A stretch of DNA of 64,000 nucleotides. Origin: CAZUDO01 sp964618895 (GTDB lineage Bacteria > Desulfobacterota > Binatia > DP-6). A program made the position numbers and the translations under genes. The DNA lies in assembly GCA_964618895.1 (NCBI GenBank), contig CAZUDO010000057.1, positions 1 through 64,000 of the forward strand, read 5' to 3'. Positions 16,602-25,377 of the stretch are shown here, in pieces (position 1 is the first letter of the stretch; the number at the start of each line of letters is the position of its first letter). The notes beneath the pieces were generated by a model that saw only the letters and a list, made by a program, of their open reading frames with translations, was not told where the DNA came from and did not search any database.

Positions 16602-17650
16602 CCCGCGTCGGCGTGCTGGTACTCCTCGCCCTGGCGGTGGCGGGCTGCGACCGGGCCTCGCGGGCGGAGCCGGCCGCGCGGGACAAACCCGCCGCCGTGC
16701 CGATCACGGTCGCCAGCGTGGCGCTCCGCGCCGTCGAGCGCACGGTGTCGGTGGTGGGCACGCTCGCGCCGAACGCGCAGGCCGAGGTGGCGAGCGAGAT
16801 CGAGGGCCAGGTGGTCGCCATCCTGGCGGACCTGGGCGACCGGGTGCAGAGCGGACAGACGCTGGCGCGCGTGCAGCGCGACCAGATCGAGGCCCGCCTG
16901 CGCGAGGCGGAGGCCAGCCTGGACAAGGCGGTCGCCGACGAAGGCCGCGCCCGCCCGCTCCGCGATCAGGGCATCATCGCAGCGCAGGAGTACGAGCAGG
17001 TGCGCACCACGGCGGAGGTGGCCCGGGCGCGTCGCGACCAGCTCCGTATCCAGCTGGCGCACGCCGACATCCGCTCCCCGCTCGACGGCTCGGTGGCGGC
17101 CCGGCTGCTCGATGCCGGCAGCTACGTCCGCGCCGGCACGGTCGTCTTCCGCATCGTGCAGGACGATCCGCTCAAGTTCCGGGGCGAGGTGCCGGAACGC
17201 GAGGCGCCAGCGCTGGCGGCCGGGCAGGAGGTGCGCATCACGGTCGAAGCCTTCCCGGCGGAGACCTTCATCGGCCACGTGAGCCGCATCGGCTCGGCGG
17301 CCGACCCGACGGCCCGCTCGCTCGCGTTCGAGGCGGCGGTCCCCAACACCGACCACCGGCTCCGCCCGGGGTTCTTCGGGCACGGCGACGTGGTGGTGGC
17401 GCACACCGAGCACGCTGTGGCTGTGCCGCGCACAGCGCTCAGCTCGTTCGCCGGCGTCACCAAGCTGTTCGTGATCGACGACAACGTCGCCCGCGAGCAT
17501 GCGGTCACGGTGGGGGTCGACCTGGGCGACGGCTGGGTCGAGATCGCGCAGGGCGTGGCCCAGGGGAAGCGGGTGGCCACCAGCGGCCTGTCCAGGCTCG
17601 CGGACGGCACCGCCGTGGCCGTGCGCAGCGACGTGGCCCCGGGCGCCTGA
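16598..17650 (+). CDS. RND efflux periplasmic adaptor (membrane fusion) lipoprotein
   Basis: About 350 residues. The signal peptide ends in a lipobox (LALAVAGCD), anchoring the protein in the inner membrane. Then come a barrel-sandwich (lipoyl-like) domain (VASEIEGQVVAILADLGDRVQSGQ), a coiled-coil hairpin (REAEASLDKAVADEGRARPL to QLRIQLAHADIRSPLDGSV), a beta-barrel domain, and the membrane-proximal domain (VDLGDGWVEIAQGVAQGKRV). The start overlapping the tetR stop is preferred over an upstream in-frame start that has no signal peptide. It links the RND permease to an outer-membrane channel, which is not encoded in this operon. Confidence 0.9.
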   Translation: MTRVGVLVLLALAVAGCDRASRAEPAARDKPAAVPITVASVALRAVERTVSVVGTLAPNAQAEVASEIEGQVVAILADLGDRVQSGQTLARVQRDQIEARLREAEASLDKAVADEGRARPLRDQGIIAAQEYEQVRTTAEVARARRDQLRIQLAHADIRSPLDGSVAARLLDAGSYVRAGTVVFRIVQDDPLKFRGEVPEREAPALAAGQEVRITVEAFPAETFIGHVSRIGSAADPTARSLAFEAAVPNTDHRLRPGFFGHGDVVVAHTEHAVAVPRTALSSFAGVTKLFVIDDNVAREHAVTVGVDLGDGWVEIAQGVAQGKRVATSGLSRLADGTAVAVRSDVAPGA

Positions 17651-17662
17651 GCGCACCGCCCC

Positions 17663-20600
17663 ATGCGCATCGCCGACATCTGCATCCGCCGCCCGGTGTT
17701 CGCGACCATGCTGATCGCGTCGCTGGTCGTTCTGGGCCTGTTCTCCTATCGCCGCCTCGGGCTCGACCTGTTTCCAAACATCGACTTCCCGATCGTCTCG
17801 GTCACCACCACGCTGAAGGGCGCGGGGGTCGAGGAGATGGAAACCAGCGTCACCAAGGTGATCGAGGACGCGGTCAATACCATCGACGGCATCGACGAGC
17901 TGCGCAGCATCACGAAAGAGGGCCTGTCGCAGCTGGTGGTGCAGTTCGTGCTGGAGAAGAACCGCGACGTGGCCGCGCAGGACGTGCGCGACAAGGTGGC
18001 GAGCGTCGTCTCCCAGCTCCCGGTCGGCACGGACCCCCCGGTGGTCGACAAGTTCGACGTCGACGCCATTCCGGTGATGAGCATCGCCATCTCCGGCCGC
18101 CGGAGCCTACGCGAGGTCACACAGCTCGCCCGCAAACAGGTGAAGGAGGTCGTCGAGACGCTGCCCGGCGTGGGGCAGGTGATCCTGCTCGGCGGCCAGG
18201 AGCGGGCGATCAACATCGACGTCGACCCGGACCGATTGACCGCTCTCGGCCTCTCGATCGGCGACATCCGGAACGCCATCGCGCAGCAGAACCTGGAGCT
18301 GCCCGGCGGCCGCCTCGACCAGACCCGGCGCGAGCTGGTGGTCCGCACCATGGGCCGGGTGGAGCACGCGGCCGATTTCGACGACCTGATCGTCGCGCAC
18401 GTGGGCGGCCGGCCGCTGCGGGTGCGGGACATCGGCTCGGCCGAGGACGGCGTGGTCGAGGAGCGCAGCCTGTCCCGCCTGAACGGCGAGAACGCGGTGC
18501 AGCTGGTGGTGCGGAAGCAGGCCGGCGTCAATACGGTCGAGATGATCGATCGGGTGAAGGCGACGCTCGTGCGCCTGCGCCCGCTCCTGCCCGCCGACAT
18601 CGACCTACGCGTCATCCGCGACCAGTCGCGCTTCATCAAGGCGTCGCTCGAGACCGTACGCGTGCACATGTGGCTCGGCGCGCTCCTGGTCGCCTTCACG
18701 GTGCTGCTGTTCATGCGCGACTGGCGCAGCACGGTCGTGGCGGGGCTCGCCATCCCCACCTCCATCGTCGCCACCTTCACGTTCATGTACGCCCTCGGCT
18801 TCACCCTCAACAACTTGACCATGCTCGGCCTGGTGCTGGCGGTCGGGATCGTGATCGACGACGCCGTGGTCGTGCTCGAGAACGTCTTCCGGCACGTGGA
18901 GGAGCACGGCGAGTCGCCGATGCGGGCGGCGTCGATCGGCACGGCCGAGATCGCGCTGGCGGTGGTGGCGACCACCCTCTCGCTGGTCATCATCTTCCTG
19001 CCCGTGGCCTTCATGGCGGGGCGCCTGGGGCGCTTCTTCCACAGCTTCGGGCTCACGGTGGCGGTCGCCATCCTGATGTCGATGCTGATCTCGTTCACGC
19101 TCACGCCGGCGCTGAGTGCGCGCCTGCTCCGGCGGCGCGGGGGGAAGGCGGTGCACGGGGGACGCCTGTATCGGCTGATCGCCGCACGCTACGGGGCCCT
19201 TCTGGCGTGGTCGCTCGCGCACCGCGGGGCGATCGTTGCGGTGGCGGCGGTGTGCGTGCTGGCGACCGTGCCGCTCTTCCGGATCGTGGGCAAGACGTTC
19301 CTGCCCCAGGACGACCAGAGCGAGTTCGAGATCGCCATTCGTACCCCGGGCGGGTCCACCATCGCCGAAAGCGCGCGGGTGTTTGCCGAGATCGAGGAGC
19401 ACGTACGCGGGCTCCGCGGCGTGACCGACGTGCTCACCACCATCGGCGACCAGACCGGGCGCGTGAAGGCGGGCGAGGGCGACGTGACCAAGGGGACCAT
19501 GTACGTCCGCCTGGTCGACCTGCATGAGCGCGACTTCTCGCAGTTCGCCGTCATGGCGGAGGCCCGCGAGCTCCTCGAGGGCTATCCGGACCTGCGTACG
19601 GCGGTCGAAGGGGTGAACCCGCTCGCCTCCGGCGGGGGCCGGCTGGCGGAGGTGGAGTTCAACCTGCGTGGTCCCGACTTGGGGCAGCTGCAACGGTTCG
19701 GCGACCGGCTGATGACCGGCATGCAGGAGATGCCGGGCCTGGTCGACGTGGATACCACGCTCGCCGTCCGCACGCCCGAGATCCGCCTGCACGTCGACCG
19801 CGAGAAGGCCTCCGATCTGGGGGTCAACATGCGCGACATCGCCGCCACGGTACAGACCTACGTGGCCGGGCAGCCGATCTCCAAGTACAAGGAAGCCGAC
19901 GAGCAGTACGACATCTGGCTGCGGGCGGAGCCCGGCAAGCGGCGCACGGCCCAGGACCTGTACGACCTGACGGTGCTGTCCCGCAGCGGGCAGCTGGTGC
20001 GCCTGGGGAACCTGGTGCGGGTGAGCGAGGACCTGGGACCGGCGCAGATCGACCGCGTCGACCGGCAGCGCTCGCTCTCCATCCAGGCGAGCCTCCTGCC
20101 GAGCCTGCCGCTGGCCACCGCGGTCGCGCACGTGAACCGCGTCATCGACGGCCTCGACCTGCCCCCCCTCTACAACATCCAGTGGACGGGGCGTGCCAAG
20201 AGCCTGGCCGAGAGCAACGCCAATTTCGGCATGGCCTTCGGGCTCAGCATCCTGTTCATGTACATGGTGCTGGCGGCGCAGTTTGAGAGCTTCCTCCATC
20301 CGGTGACCATCATGCTGGCGCTGCCGCTCACCGTCCCGTTCGCCATCCTGTCGCTGGTGCTGCTCGGGGAGGCGCTCAACATCTACAGCGTCCTCGGGCT
20401 GTTCATGCTGTTCGGCATCGTGAAGAAGAACGGCATCCTGCAGATCGACTACACCAACACCCTGCGTGCCCGCGGCATGGCCCGCGACGCCGCCATCCTG
20501 GAGGCCAACCGCGTTCGCCTGCGGCCCATCCTCATGACCACGCTCATGCTGATCCTCGGCATGGTGCCCATCGCCCTCGGTCAAGGCCCGGGCTCCGGGT

Positions 20601-20797
20601 CGCGCGGCTCGCTCGCGCGCGTCATCATCGGCGGCCAGGCGATGTCGCTGGTCATCACACTCCTCATCACGCCGGTCGCGTACTCCCTGTTCGACGACCT
20701 CGGCCAGCGCTGGCTCCCCGCCCTGGTCGCCCGCCTCCGCGCCCGCACCGCCCGCGTCCTGCCCGCCCGCGTCGCCCCCAGCACCGAGACGCGCTAG
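17663..20797 (+). CDS. RND-family inner-membrane efflux transporter (HAE1/AcrB type)
   Basis: 1044 residues, full length for AcrB-like proteins. It starts MRIADICIRRPVFATML, the standard first helix, followed by NIDFPIVSVTTTLKGAG. The TM4 proton relay is intact (GIVIDDAVVVLENVFRH, two Asp), as is the TM10 Lys (FGIVKKNGILQIDYTN). The two porter domains and the duplicated 6+6 TM layout are visible. It is a proton-driven exporter of hydrophobic compounds, working with the adaptor encoded 12 bp upstream. No outer-membrane factor gene follows, so a TolC-like protein from elsewhere must complete the channel. The operon is probably derepressed when TetR binds ligand. Confidence 0.95.
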   Translation: MRIADICIRRPVFATMLIASLVVLGLFSYRRLGLDLFPNIDFPIVSVTTTLKGAGVEEMETSVTKVIEDAVNTIDGIDELRSITKEGLSQLVVQFVLEKNRDVAAQDVRDKVASVVSQLPVGTDPPVVDKFDVDAIPVMSIAISGRRSLREVTQLARKQVKEVVETLPGVGQVILLGGQERAINIDVDPDRLTALGLSIGDIRNAIAQQNLELPGGRLDQTRRELVVRTMGRVEHAADFDDLIVAHVGGRPLRVRDIGSAEDGVVEERSLSRLNGENAVQLVVRKQAGVNTVEMIDRVKATLVRLRPLLPADIDLRVIRDQSRFIKASLETVRVHMWLGALLVAFTVLLFMRDWRSTVVAGLAIPTSIVATFTFMYALGFTLNNLTMLGLVLAVGIVIDDAVVVLENVFRHVEEHGESPMRAASIGTAEIALAVVATTLSLVIIFLPVAFMAGRLGRFFHSFGLTVAVAILMSMLISFTLTPALSARLLRRRGGKAVHGGRLYRLIAARYGALLAWSLAHRGAIVAVAAVCVLATVPLFRIVGKTFLPQDDQSEFEIAIRTPGGSTIAESARVFAEIEEHVRGLRGVTDVLTTIGDQTGRVKAGEGDVTKGTMYVRLVDLHERDFSQFAVMAEARELLEGYPDLRTAVEGVNPLASGGGRLAEVEFNLRGPDLGQLQRFGDRLMTGMQEMPGLVDVDTTLAVRTPEIRLHVDREKASDLGVNMRDIAATVQTYVAGQPISKYKEADEQYDIWLRAEPGKRRTAQDLYDLTVLSRSGQLVRLGNLVRVSEDLGPAQIDRVDRQRSLSIQASLLPSLPLATAVAHVNRVIDGLDLPPLYNIQWTGRAKSLAESNANFGMAFGLSILFMYMVLAAQFESFLHPVTIMLALPLTVPFAILSLVLLGEALNIYSVLGLFMLFGIVKKNGILQIDYTNTLRARGMARDAAILEANRVRLRPILMTTLMLILGMVPIALGQGPGSGSRGSLARVIIGGQAMSLVITLLITPVAYSLFDDLGQRWLPALVARLRARTARVLPARVAPSTETR

Positions 20798-20834
20798 CGG
20801 GGTCCGCGTGCGCTGCCACACATGCGCGGGGCGT

Positions 20835-20928
20835 GGCGGAGGTGGGGCGCCGGCTCGGGTCCCGTGTGGCGCGTGCGCCTGACACCAGCGGGTCGGTCCC
20901 GCACGCGAGCCAGCGCCCCACCTCCGCC
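20835..20928. repeat. Long inverted repeat, 23-bp arms
   Basis: The left arm at 20835-20857 (GGCGGAGGTGGGGCGCCGGC...) and the right arm at 20906-20928 are complementary at 22 of 23 positions, separated by 48 nt that are themselves partly complementary. It begins 38 bp after the RND permease stop. There is no T-tract, so it is not a classical terminator, though it could form a very stable hairpin in the operon transcript. Confidence 0.75.
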
Positions 20929-21021
20929 CGCCCCTGGCGATCCGCAAACGAGGGTGCGTACCCCGGGGCGACGCGGCCGCCGCGAGCCGGGGCGGGGCGC
21001 GCCGCCGTTGCGACTGCGAGT

Positions 21022-21133
21022 CGCGGGCGCGGGGGCGTGGGCGGAGCGCCTTGAGCGGACGACGCGCATCGCATGCGTACTCGCCCGCCCGGCCGTCCGC
21101 GATCGAAGCGGAGCCCACGCCCCCGCGCCCGCG
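21022..21133. repeat. Long inverted repeat, 21-bp perfect arms
   Basis: The arms at 21022-21042 (CGCGGGCGCGGGGGCGTGGG...) and 21113-21133 are perfectly complementary over 21 bp with a 70-nt loop. It lies in the same 414-bp non-coding gap (20798-21211) as the previous inverted repeat and precedes the methyltransferase gene. The remainder of the gap shows no gene. Confidence 0.75.
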
Positions 21134-21211
21134 GACCACAGCTCACACCCACACCCCAGCCCCCGTCCCGGATCTTGACAAGCACCCGCAGCACAGAGAG
21201 GGTGCCCCCCC

Positions 21212-22057
21212 GTGGGCAAGGACCTCCATGATGCGCCGCTCGACGAGCGAGTCGCCGCCGAGCAACGCATCTGGGATCGGGTGCGCGACGAGACCTTCGC
21301 CGACACGTCGCTGCTGAACCTGACCTACCCCACGTACGAGGCGTTCTTCACCGCCTACCCGGAGTACCACTACGTGTACGACTTCTTCGGCCCGTCGGTG
21401 GCGGGCCGGCGCGTGCTGGAGCTGGGCTGCGGGCCGGGCGTGGTGACGGTCGCGCTCGCCAACAGCGGCGCGCATGTGACCGCGGTCGACGTGTCGGCAA
21501 GCGGGCTGCGGGTCACGCGCGAGCGCGCCGAGCACTACGGCGTGAGCGACCGGGTGCGGACCCTGCAGGCGCCCGCGGAGCAGCTCGACTTCCCGGAGCA
21601 CAGCTTCGATCTCTTCTTCGCCAAGAGCGTGGTGCACCACCTGCTGATCGACGACGTGATGCCGCGCGTCTACCGGTTCCTGGTCCCGGGCGGGCGCGGG
21701 GCGATCGTCGAGCCGCAGTCGAATCCCGTGCTGGACTTCGCGCGCGAGCACCTGCCGTACCCGGGCAAGATCGCCGACGAGCACGGCACCGACGAGTTCT
21801 TCACGCGGGCCATGATCGAGCGCATCATCGGCCACTTCGACGCCGGCGAGTATCGCGCCTTCCGGCTGGTGAGCATGCTGCAGAAGTTCGTGCCGGGGCG
21901 CGGCGTGGGGTTCGCCGGGCGGCAGCGGCACGAGGCGCGCGTCCGTGCGGTGCGCCGGCTGACGGATCCGCTCGACGACCTGCTCTTCCGCGTCGCGCCG
22001 CCGCTGCAGCGGCTGGCGCAGTACGTCGCGCTCCGCCTCGAACGCCGCGGGCGCTGA
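21212..22057 (+). CDS. Class I SAM-dependent methyltransferase
   Basis: 281 residues. A Rossmann methyltransferase with motif I VLELGCGPGVVTVALA, the acidic end of beta-2 in VTAVDVSASGL, motif II/III region LDFPEHSFDLFFAKSVVHHL, and RFLVPGGRGAIVEP. An N-terminal helical extension (about 75 residues) contains aromatic-rich YPEYHYVYDFFGP, and the C-terminal third is helical and basic. The substrate is not evident; this type often methylates small molecules or lipids. The start is GTG 21212. It ends 6 bp before the convergent yqgE gene. Confidence 0.85.
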   Translation: MGKDLHDAPLDERVAAEQRIWDRVRDETFADTSLLNLTYPTYEAFFTAYPEYHYVYDFFGPSVAGRRVLELGCGPGVVTVALANSGAHVTAVDVSASGLRVTRERAEHYGVSDRVRTLQAPAEQLDFPEHSFDLFFAKSVVHHLLIDDVMPRVYRFLVPGGRGAIVEPQSNPVLDFAREHLPYPGKIADEHGTDEFFTRAMIERIIGHFDAGEYRAFRLVSMLQKFVPGRGVGFAGRQRHEARVRAVRRLTDPLDDLLFRVAPPLQRLAQYVALRLERRGR

Positions 22058-22063
22058 CCGCTG

Positions 22064-22627
22064 CTACTGGATTCCGGGGCCCAGCTGGAGCGCGAGCGGC
22101 TCGACGCCCAGGCTGCGGATGGCGCGCTCCCACATCTGGTCGGCGGGAGTGTCGAAGACGAGGTGGGAATCCGGCGGAGCGGTCAGCCATGCGGACTCGG
22201 CCAGCTCGCGATCGAGCTGCCCGGGGCCCCAGCCGGCGTAGCCGAGCAACAGGCGCGAGCGGCGGCGCTCGGGCTCGGCGGGATCGGCCTCGATCAGCTG
22301 GCGCAGCACGTCGACCGAGGCGGTGAGGTGGACGCCCTCGCACACCCGCTCGCTGTCCTCTACGCCCGGGTCGGTGCCGAGCAGCAGGAAGCCGCGCTCC
22401 GGCTCGACCGGGCCGCCCATCCACAAGAGCATGCCGCTGTCGCCGCGCGGCGGCGGATCCATGGCGACGGCGTTGGCAGCACGCACGTCGGTGGGGCGGT
22501 TGACGACGAAGCCGAGCGCCCCCTCGCTGCCGTGCTCGCACAGGAGCACGACCGTACGGGTGAAGTTGGGGTCGCGGAGCTGGGGCATGGCCAAGAGGAG
22601 CGTGGGCGCGAGGCCGGCCGTATCCAT
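22064..22627 (-). CDS. YqgE/AlgH family protein
   Basis: 187 residues matching the YqgE/AlgH family throughout: LLLAMPQLRDPNFTRTVVLLCEH near the start, GALGFVVNRPT, the central GGPVEPERGFLLL, LLLGYAGWGPGQLDRELAESAWL, and the ending LVFDTPADQMWERAIRSLG. The family is widespread in Gram-negative bacteria and its biochemical role is not settled. Here it stands between two convergent or divergent genes with no operon partner. Confidence 0.95.
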   Translation of the reverse strand: MDTAGLAPTLLLAMPQLRDPNFTRTVVLLCEHGSEGALGFVVNRPTDVRAANAVAMDPPPRGDSGMLLWMGGPVEPERGFLLLGTDPGVEDSERVCEGVHLTASVDVLRQLIEADPAEPERRRSRLLLGYAGWGPGQLDRELAESAWLTAPPDSHLVFDTPADQMWERAIRSLGVEPLALQLGPGIQ

Positions 22628-22710
22628 GGGCCGATCGTCTGCGAGCGTGGCGTCCTTGTCAACGGGGCCGGCGAGTCGCGCCCCGTCGTGGAATACGCTA
22701 TGCGCGGCGC

Positions 22711-23466
22711 ATGCGGCTCGACGTCTACCCGACCGACGCCGAGGCGTTCGAGGCCGCGGCGGCGATTGCGGCGGAGGCGTTGCGCGCCAGTGGCGACGCG
22801 GGCGATCTGGCGGTCGCGCTGGCGGGCGGGCGGAGCGGGCGCGGGATCATGGTCGCGCTCGCCGGGCGGGGCGACCTGCCGTGGCCGCGGCTGCTGTGGT
22901 TCTGGGGCGACGAGCGCTGCGTCGGCCCCGATGACCCGCACAGCAACGTGCGGCTGGCGCGCGCGAGTCTCTTCGTGCCGCGCGGGGTGGCGGGCACCCG
23001 CATCGTGGCGCCGGCGATCGTGGCCGACGATGCCGCCCGGAGTGCCGCCGACTACGGCACGGCGGTCGCGACCCGGCTCGGTGCCACGCCGGTGTTCGAC
23101 GTGCTCTTTCTCGGCGTCGGCGCGCGCGGCGAGGTGGCCTCGCTGGCGCCGGGCGCGCAGGCGTTGCGCGCACAGACGCCGTTCGCGGCCGTCCTGGCGG
23201 ACGAGACGACCAGTGCCCCCCGCCTGGCGCGCATCACGCTCACACCACCGGTGGTGCGCGCCGCCCGCCACGTGGTGGTGCTCGCGACGGGCGATACCAA
23301 GGCCAAAGTGGTGGCTGAAGCGCTGCGCGAGCCCATCGACCCGCTCCGCATTCCGGCGCAGCTCGTGTTACCGTCGGAGCGGGTGCACTGGGTGGTCGAC
23401 CGCGCCGCTGCCGCCGGGCTGCTCCGGGACGCGCGCCAGGTGCAGGACGAGGCGGACAGCAGTTGA
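22711..23466 (+). CDS. 6-phosphogluconolactonase homologue with altered active site
   Basis: 251 residues with the 6-phosphogluconolactonase/glucosamine-6-phosphate isomerase fold. The family block LLWFWGDERCVGPDDPHSNVRLA is perfect. The phosphate loop usually reading LSGGSTP is ALAGGRSGR. The catalytic block normally GMGPDGHTASLFPG reads GVGARGEVASLAPG, so the conserved Asp-Gly-His is replaced by Arg-Gly-Glu. The later VLATGDTKAKVVAEAL and IPAQLVL match the family. It may be catalytically inactive or act on another lactone or sugar phosphate. No pentose-phosphate genes adjoin it. Confidence 0.8.
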   Translation: MRLDVYPTDAEAFEAAAAIAAEALRASGDAGDLAVALAGGRSGRGIMVALAGRGDLPWPRLLWFWGDERCVGPDDPHSNVRLARASLFVPRGVAGTRIVAPAIVADDAARSAADYGTAVATRLGATPVFDVLFLGVGARGEVASLAPGAQALRAQTPFAAVLADETTSAPRLARITLTPPVVRAARHVVVLATGDTKAKVVAEALREPIDPLRIPAQLVLPSERVHWVVDRAAAAGLLRDARQVQDEADSS

Positions 23467-23479
23467 GGAGACGTCGCGG

Positions 23480-23848
23480 TCAGGATCGCGATCGCCGCGG
23501 GGGCGGCGGCGCCGCGCGGCCGCCGTCGAAGTAGCTCCACGGGAACTCGGGCTCGAGGATCGGCCGGAAGCCCTCCGGGAAGGCGAAGGGCGCGGAGACG
23601 AACTCGTAGACACCGACCAGCACGCGCGGGATGATCATGCCGAGTCCCTTGGCGAAGCCGAGGGGGATGCCCTCGCCGGCGCCGCGGGCACGCGTCTCGG
23701 CGACTATGTTGCCGGGGACTTCCAGGAAGGCGGCGGTCATGCCCGCCAGGCCACGGCCGAACTTGCGCGCGGCCGACTGGGCGTGGGCCGGGGTGTGGTC
23801 GAGCGCGACCACGACCAGGAACGTGAGGGCGAGCAGGAGACGCGTCAT
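23480..23848 (-). CDS. TIGR04073-type exosortase-system-associated small exported protein
   Basis: 122 residues. A signal peptide (MTRLLLALTFLVVVALDHTPAHA) precedes the family-like core KFGRGLAGMTAAFLEVPGNI, GIPLGFAKGLGMIIPRVLVGVYEFVSAPFAFP and EPEFPWSYF. This 'GRGxxNxxxxxLExPxNixe...GxxxGxxxGxGmxxxRxxxGxYExxtfPfxxP' pattern is the TIGR04073 family, linked by name to exosortase-containing genomes. No exosortase or PEP-CTERM protein is seen in the window. Probably periplasmic or outer-membrane associated; role unknown. Confidence 0.7.
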   Translation of the reverse strand: MTRLLLALTFLVVVALDHTPAHAQSAARKFGRGLAGMTAAFLEVPGNIVAETRARGAGEGIPLGFAKGLGMIIPRVLVGVYEFVSAPFAFPEGFRPILEPEFPWSYFDGGRAAPPPPRRSRS

Positions 23849-23898
23849 GTCGACCGCATAGAGACTCCCGCGGACGCGATGTCAAGGAGCGGACGCCG

Positions 23899-25293
23899 TC
23901 AGGCCGACACCCAATTGCCGTGGAAGCCGTACGGAACGCGGTGGGGCAGGCGAACGGTTGCCACCGGCTCGCCGGCGATGTCGCGCGCATCGAGGACGAC
24001 GAAGTCGCTCGCGTCGCGGGCCTGGTCGTAGACGACCGTCACCACCCAGCCGTCGTCCTCGGCGGCGTCGGCGTGGCGCGGGATGAACAGCGGCTCGCCG
24101 GCCCCGTTGCCCGGCCCGAACGCACGCACGTCGCAGCGGCCGCGCACGAGATCGTACTTGTGGAGCGCGGTGAAGACGGGCATCCCGTCGGCCGCACCCT
24201 CGGGGCCGGTGGCGGCCAGGTAGCCGTAGCGATGCGGCCGGCCGAGCCGGCGCTCGTCGGCGCGCGGGAACTCGACCGCGCGGTCGTCGAGCGGGTCGGA
24301 GCGGACGGTGCCCGTGCGCAGCGCGAGCCGCCAGCGGTGGAGCTTGGCGGCGCTGTTCTCCTCGAACTGGGTCTCGCGCTCCTCTCGCGGGGTCATGAAG
24401 CGGAGGTGCGGGTAGCGTGCCACGTCGAGCACGATCTCGTCGTCGGCCGCGTAGGCGTTCAGCGGGTGGAACACGTAGCAGGCCTCGGTGTCGAACCAGC
24501 GCACGTCGGCGCCGGTGCCGGCGCGGGGCATGACGCCGAGGCGCGTGCCGCGTTCGGGCTCCCAGGAGAAGGCGCCGCCGCGCGCCGCCATGTTCTCGAA
24601 GCTGAACAGCAGCGGGCAGAGGATGAAGACCACGTAGTCGGCGGTGACCGCGAAATCGTGCATCATCGACGGCCAGGCCACGTCGATCACCTCGTGGCGT
24701 GTGAGCGTGCCGTCGGCGGCGACAACGTAGTATTGCAGATACGGCGGCACGGGCGAGTAGCCGAAGAAGAGCATCTCGCCGGTGACGGGATCGAGCTTGG
24801 GATGCGCCGTCATGGAGCCCTGCAGGCGGCTCCCGAAGTCGAACTCGCCGACGGTCGCGAGCGTGTCGGGACGGATCTGGGTGGGCAGGGCGGCTTCCAT
24901 CAGGGCCAGCAGCCGGCCGGCGTGGAAGACGATGTTGGTGTTGCCGGTGTTCTTGAAGCGTGGCGCCTCGCCGGCGCCCAGATCGAGCAGGCTCGGGTAG
25001 AGCGTCCGCCCGGCGCGGCGCTCCTCCAGCAGGCCCGCGCTCTCGACGTAGCGATTGGCGTAGCTCGCGCGCCCGTCGCGCAGCGTGATGGCGTGCAGCA
25101 TGCCGTCGCCCTCGAACCAGTGATAGCGTCCGGGCGGGTCGAAGGCCGGGTTCGGGCCGTTGCGGTAGTAGGTGCCGTTCAGCTCGCGGGGCAGGGTGCC
25201 TACCACCGGCAGGGCGTCGTGCCGTCCCTCGGGGCGCCAGGGGGCGAAATTGCCGGCGAGGAACGGGCTCGGGTCGGGGCCGATTGCGCTCAT
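23899..25293 (-). CDS. Carotenoid/retinoid cleavage oxygenase
   Basis: 464 residues of the carotenoid cleavage dioxygenase (RPE65) family, a seven-bladed propeller with Fe(II) held by four His. The four are readable: TAHPKLD, SMMHDFAVT, VFHPLNAY and the C-terminal YGFHGNW. Family starts such as GTYYRNGPNP and WFEGDGMLHA are present. It oxidatively splits a conjugated double bond of carotenoids or of phenylpropenoids. The start at 25293 follows family length; an ORF extension to 25464 is not needed. The gene is divergent from the secreted hydrolase at 25378, sharing an 84-bp promoter region. Confidence 0.93.
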   Translation of the reverse strand: MSAIGPDPSPFLAGNFAPWRPEGRHDALPVVGTLPRELNGTYYRNGPNPAFDPPGRYHWFEGDGMLHAITLRDGRASYANRYVESAGLLEERRAGRTLYPSLLDLGAGEAPRFKNTGNTNIVFHAGRLLALMEAALPTQIRPDTLATVGEFDFGSRLQGSMTAHPKLDPVTGEMLFFGYSPVPPYLQYYVVAADGTLTRHEVIDVAWPSMMHDFAVTADYVVFILCPLLFSFENMAARGGAFSWEPERGTRLGVMPRAGTGADVRWFDTEACYVFHPLNAYAADDEIVLDVARYPHLRFMTPREERETQFEENSAAKLHRWRLALRTGTVRSDPLDDRAVEFPRADERRLGRPHRYGYLAATGPEGAADGMPVFTALHKYDLVRGRCDVRAFGPGNGAGEPLFIPRHADAAEDDGWVVTVVYDQARDASDFVVLDARDIAGEPVATVRLPHRVPYGFHGNWVSA

Positions 25294-25377
25294 GGATCGG
25301 TCTTGGCCGTGCCGTATCGCCGAGTCAAGCCGACATTTCCCTTGCCGGCGCATGCACCGCCGCGTTAGGAACGCGCC

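Noticed and set aside
18605..21139. Long minus-strand open frame opposite the RND permease
   Set aside because: His/Arg/Glu-rich antisense composition without motifs; the plus strand encodes a complete AcrB-like protein.
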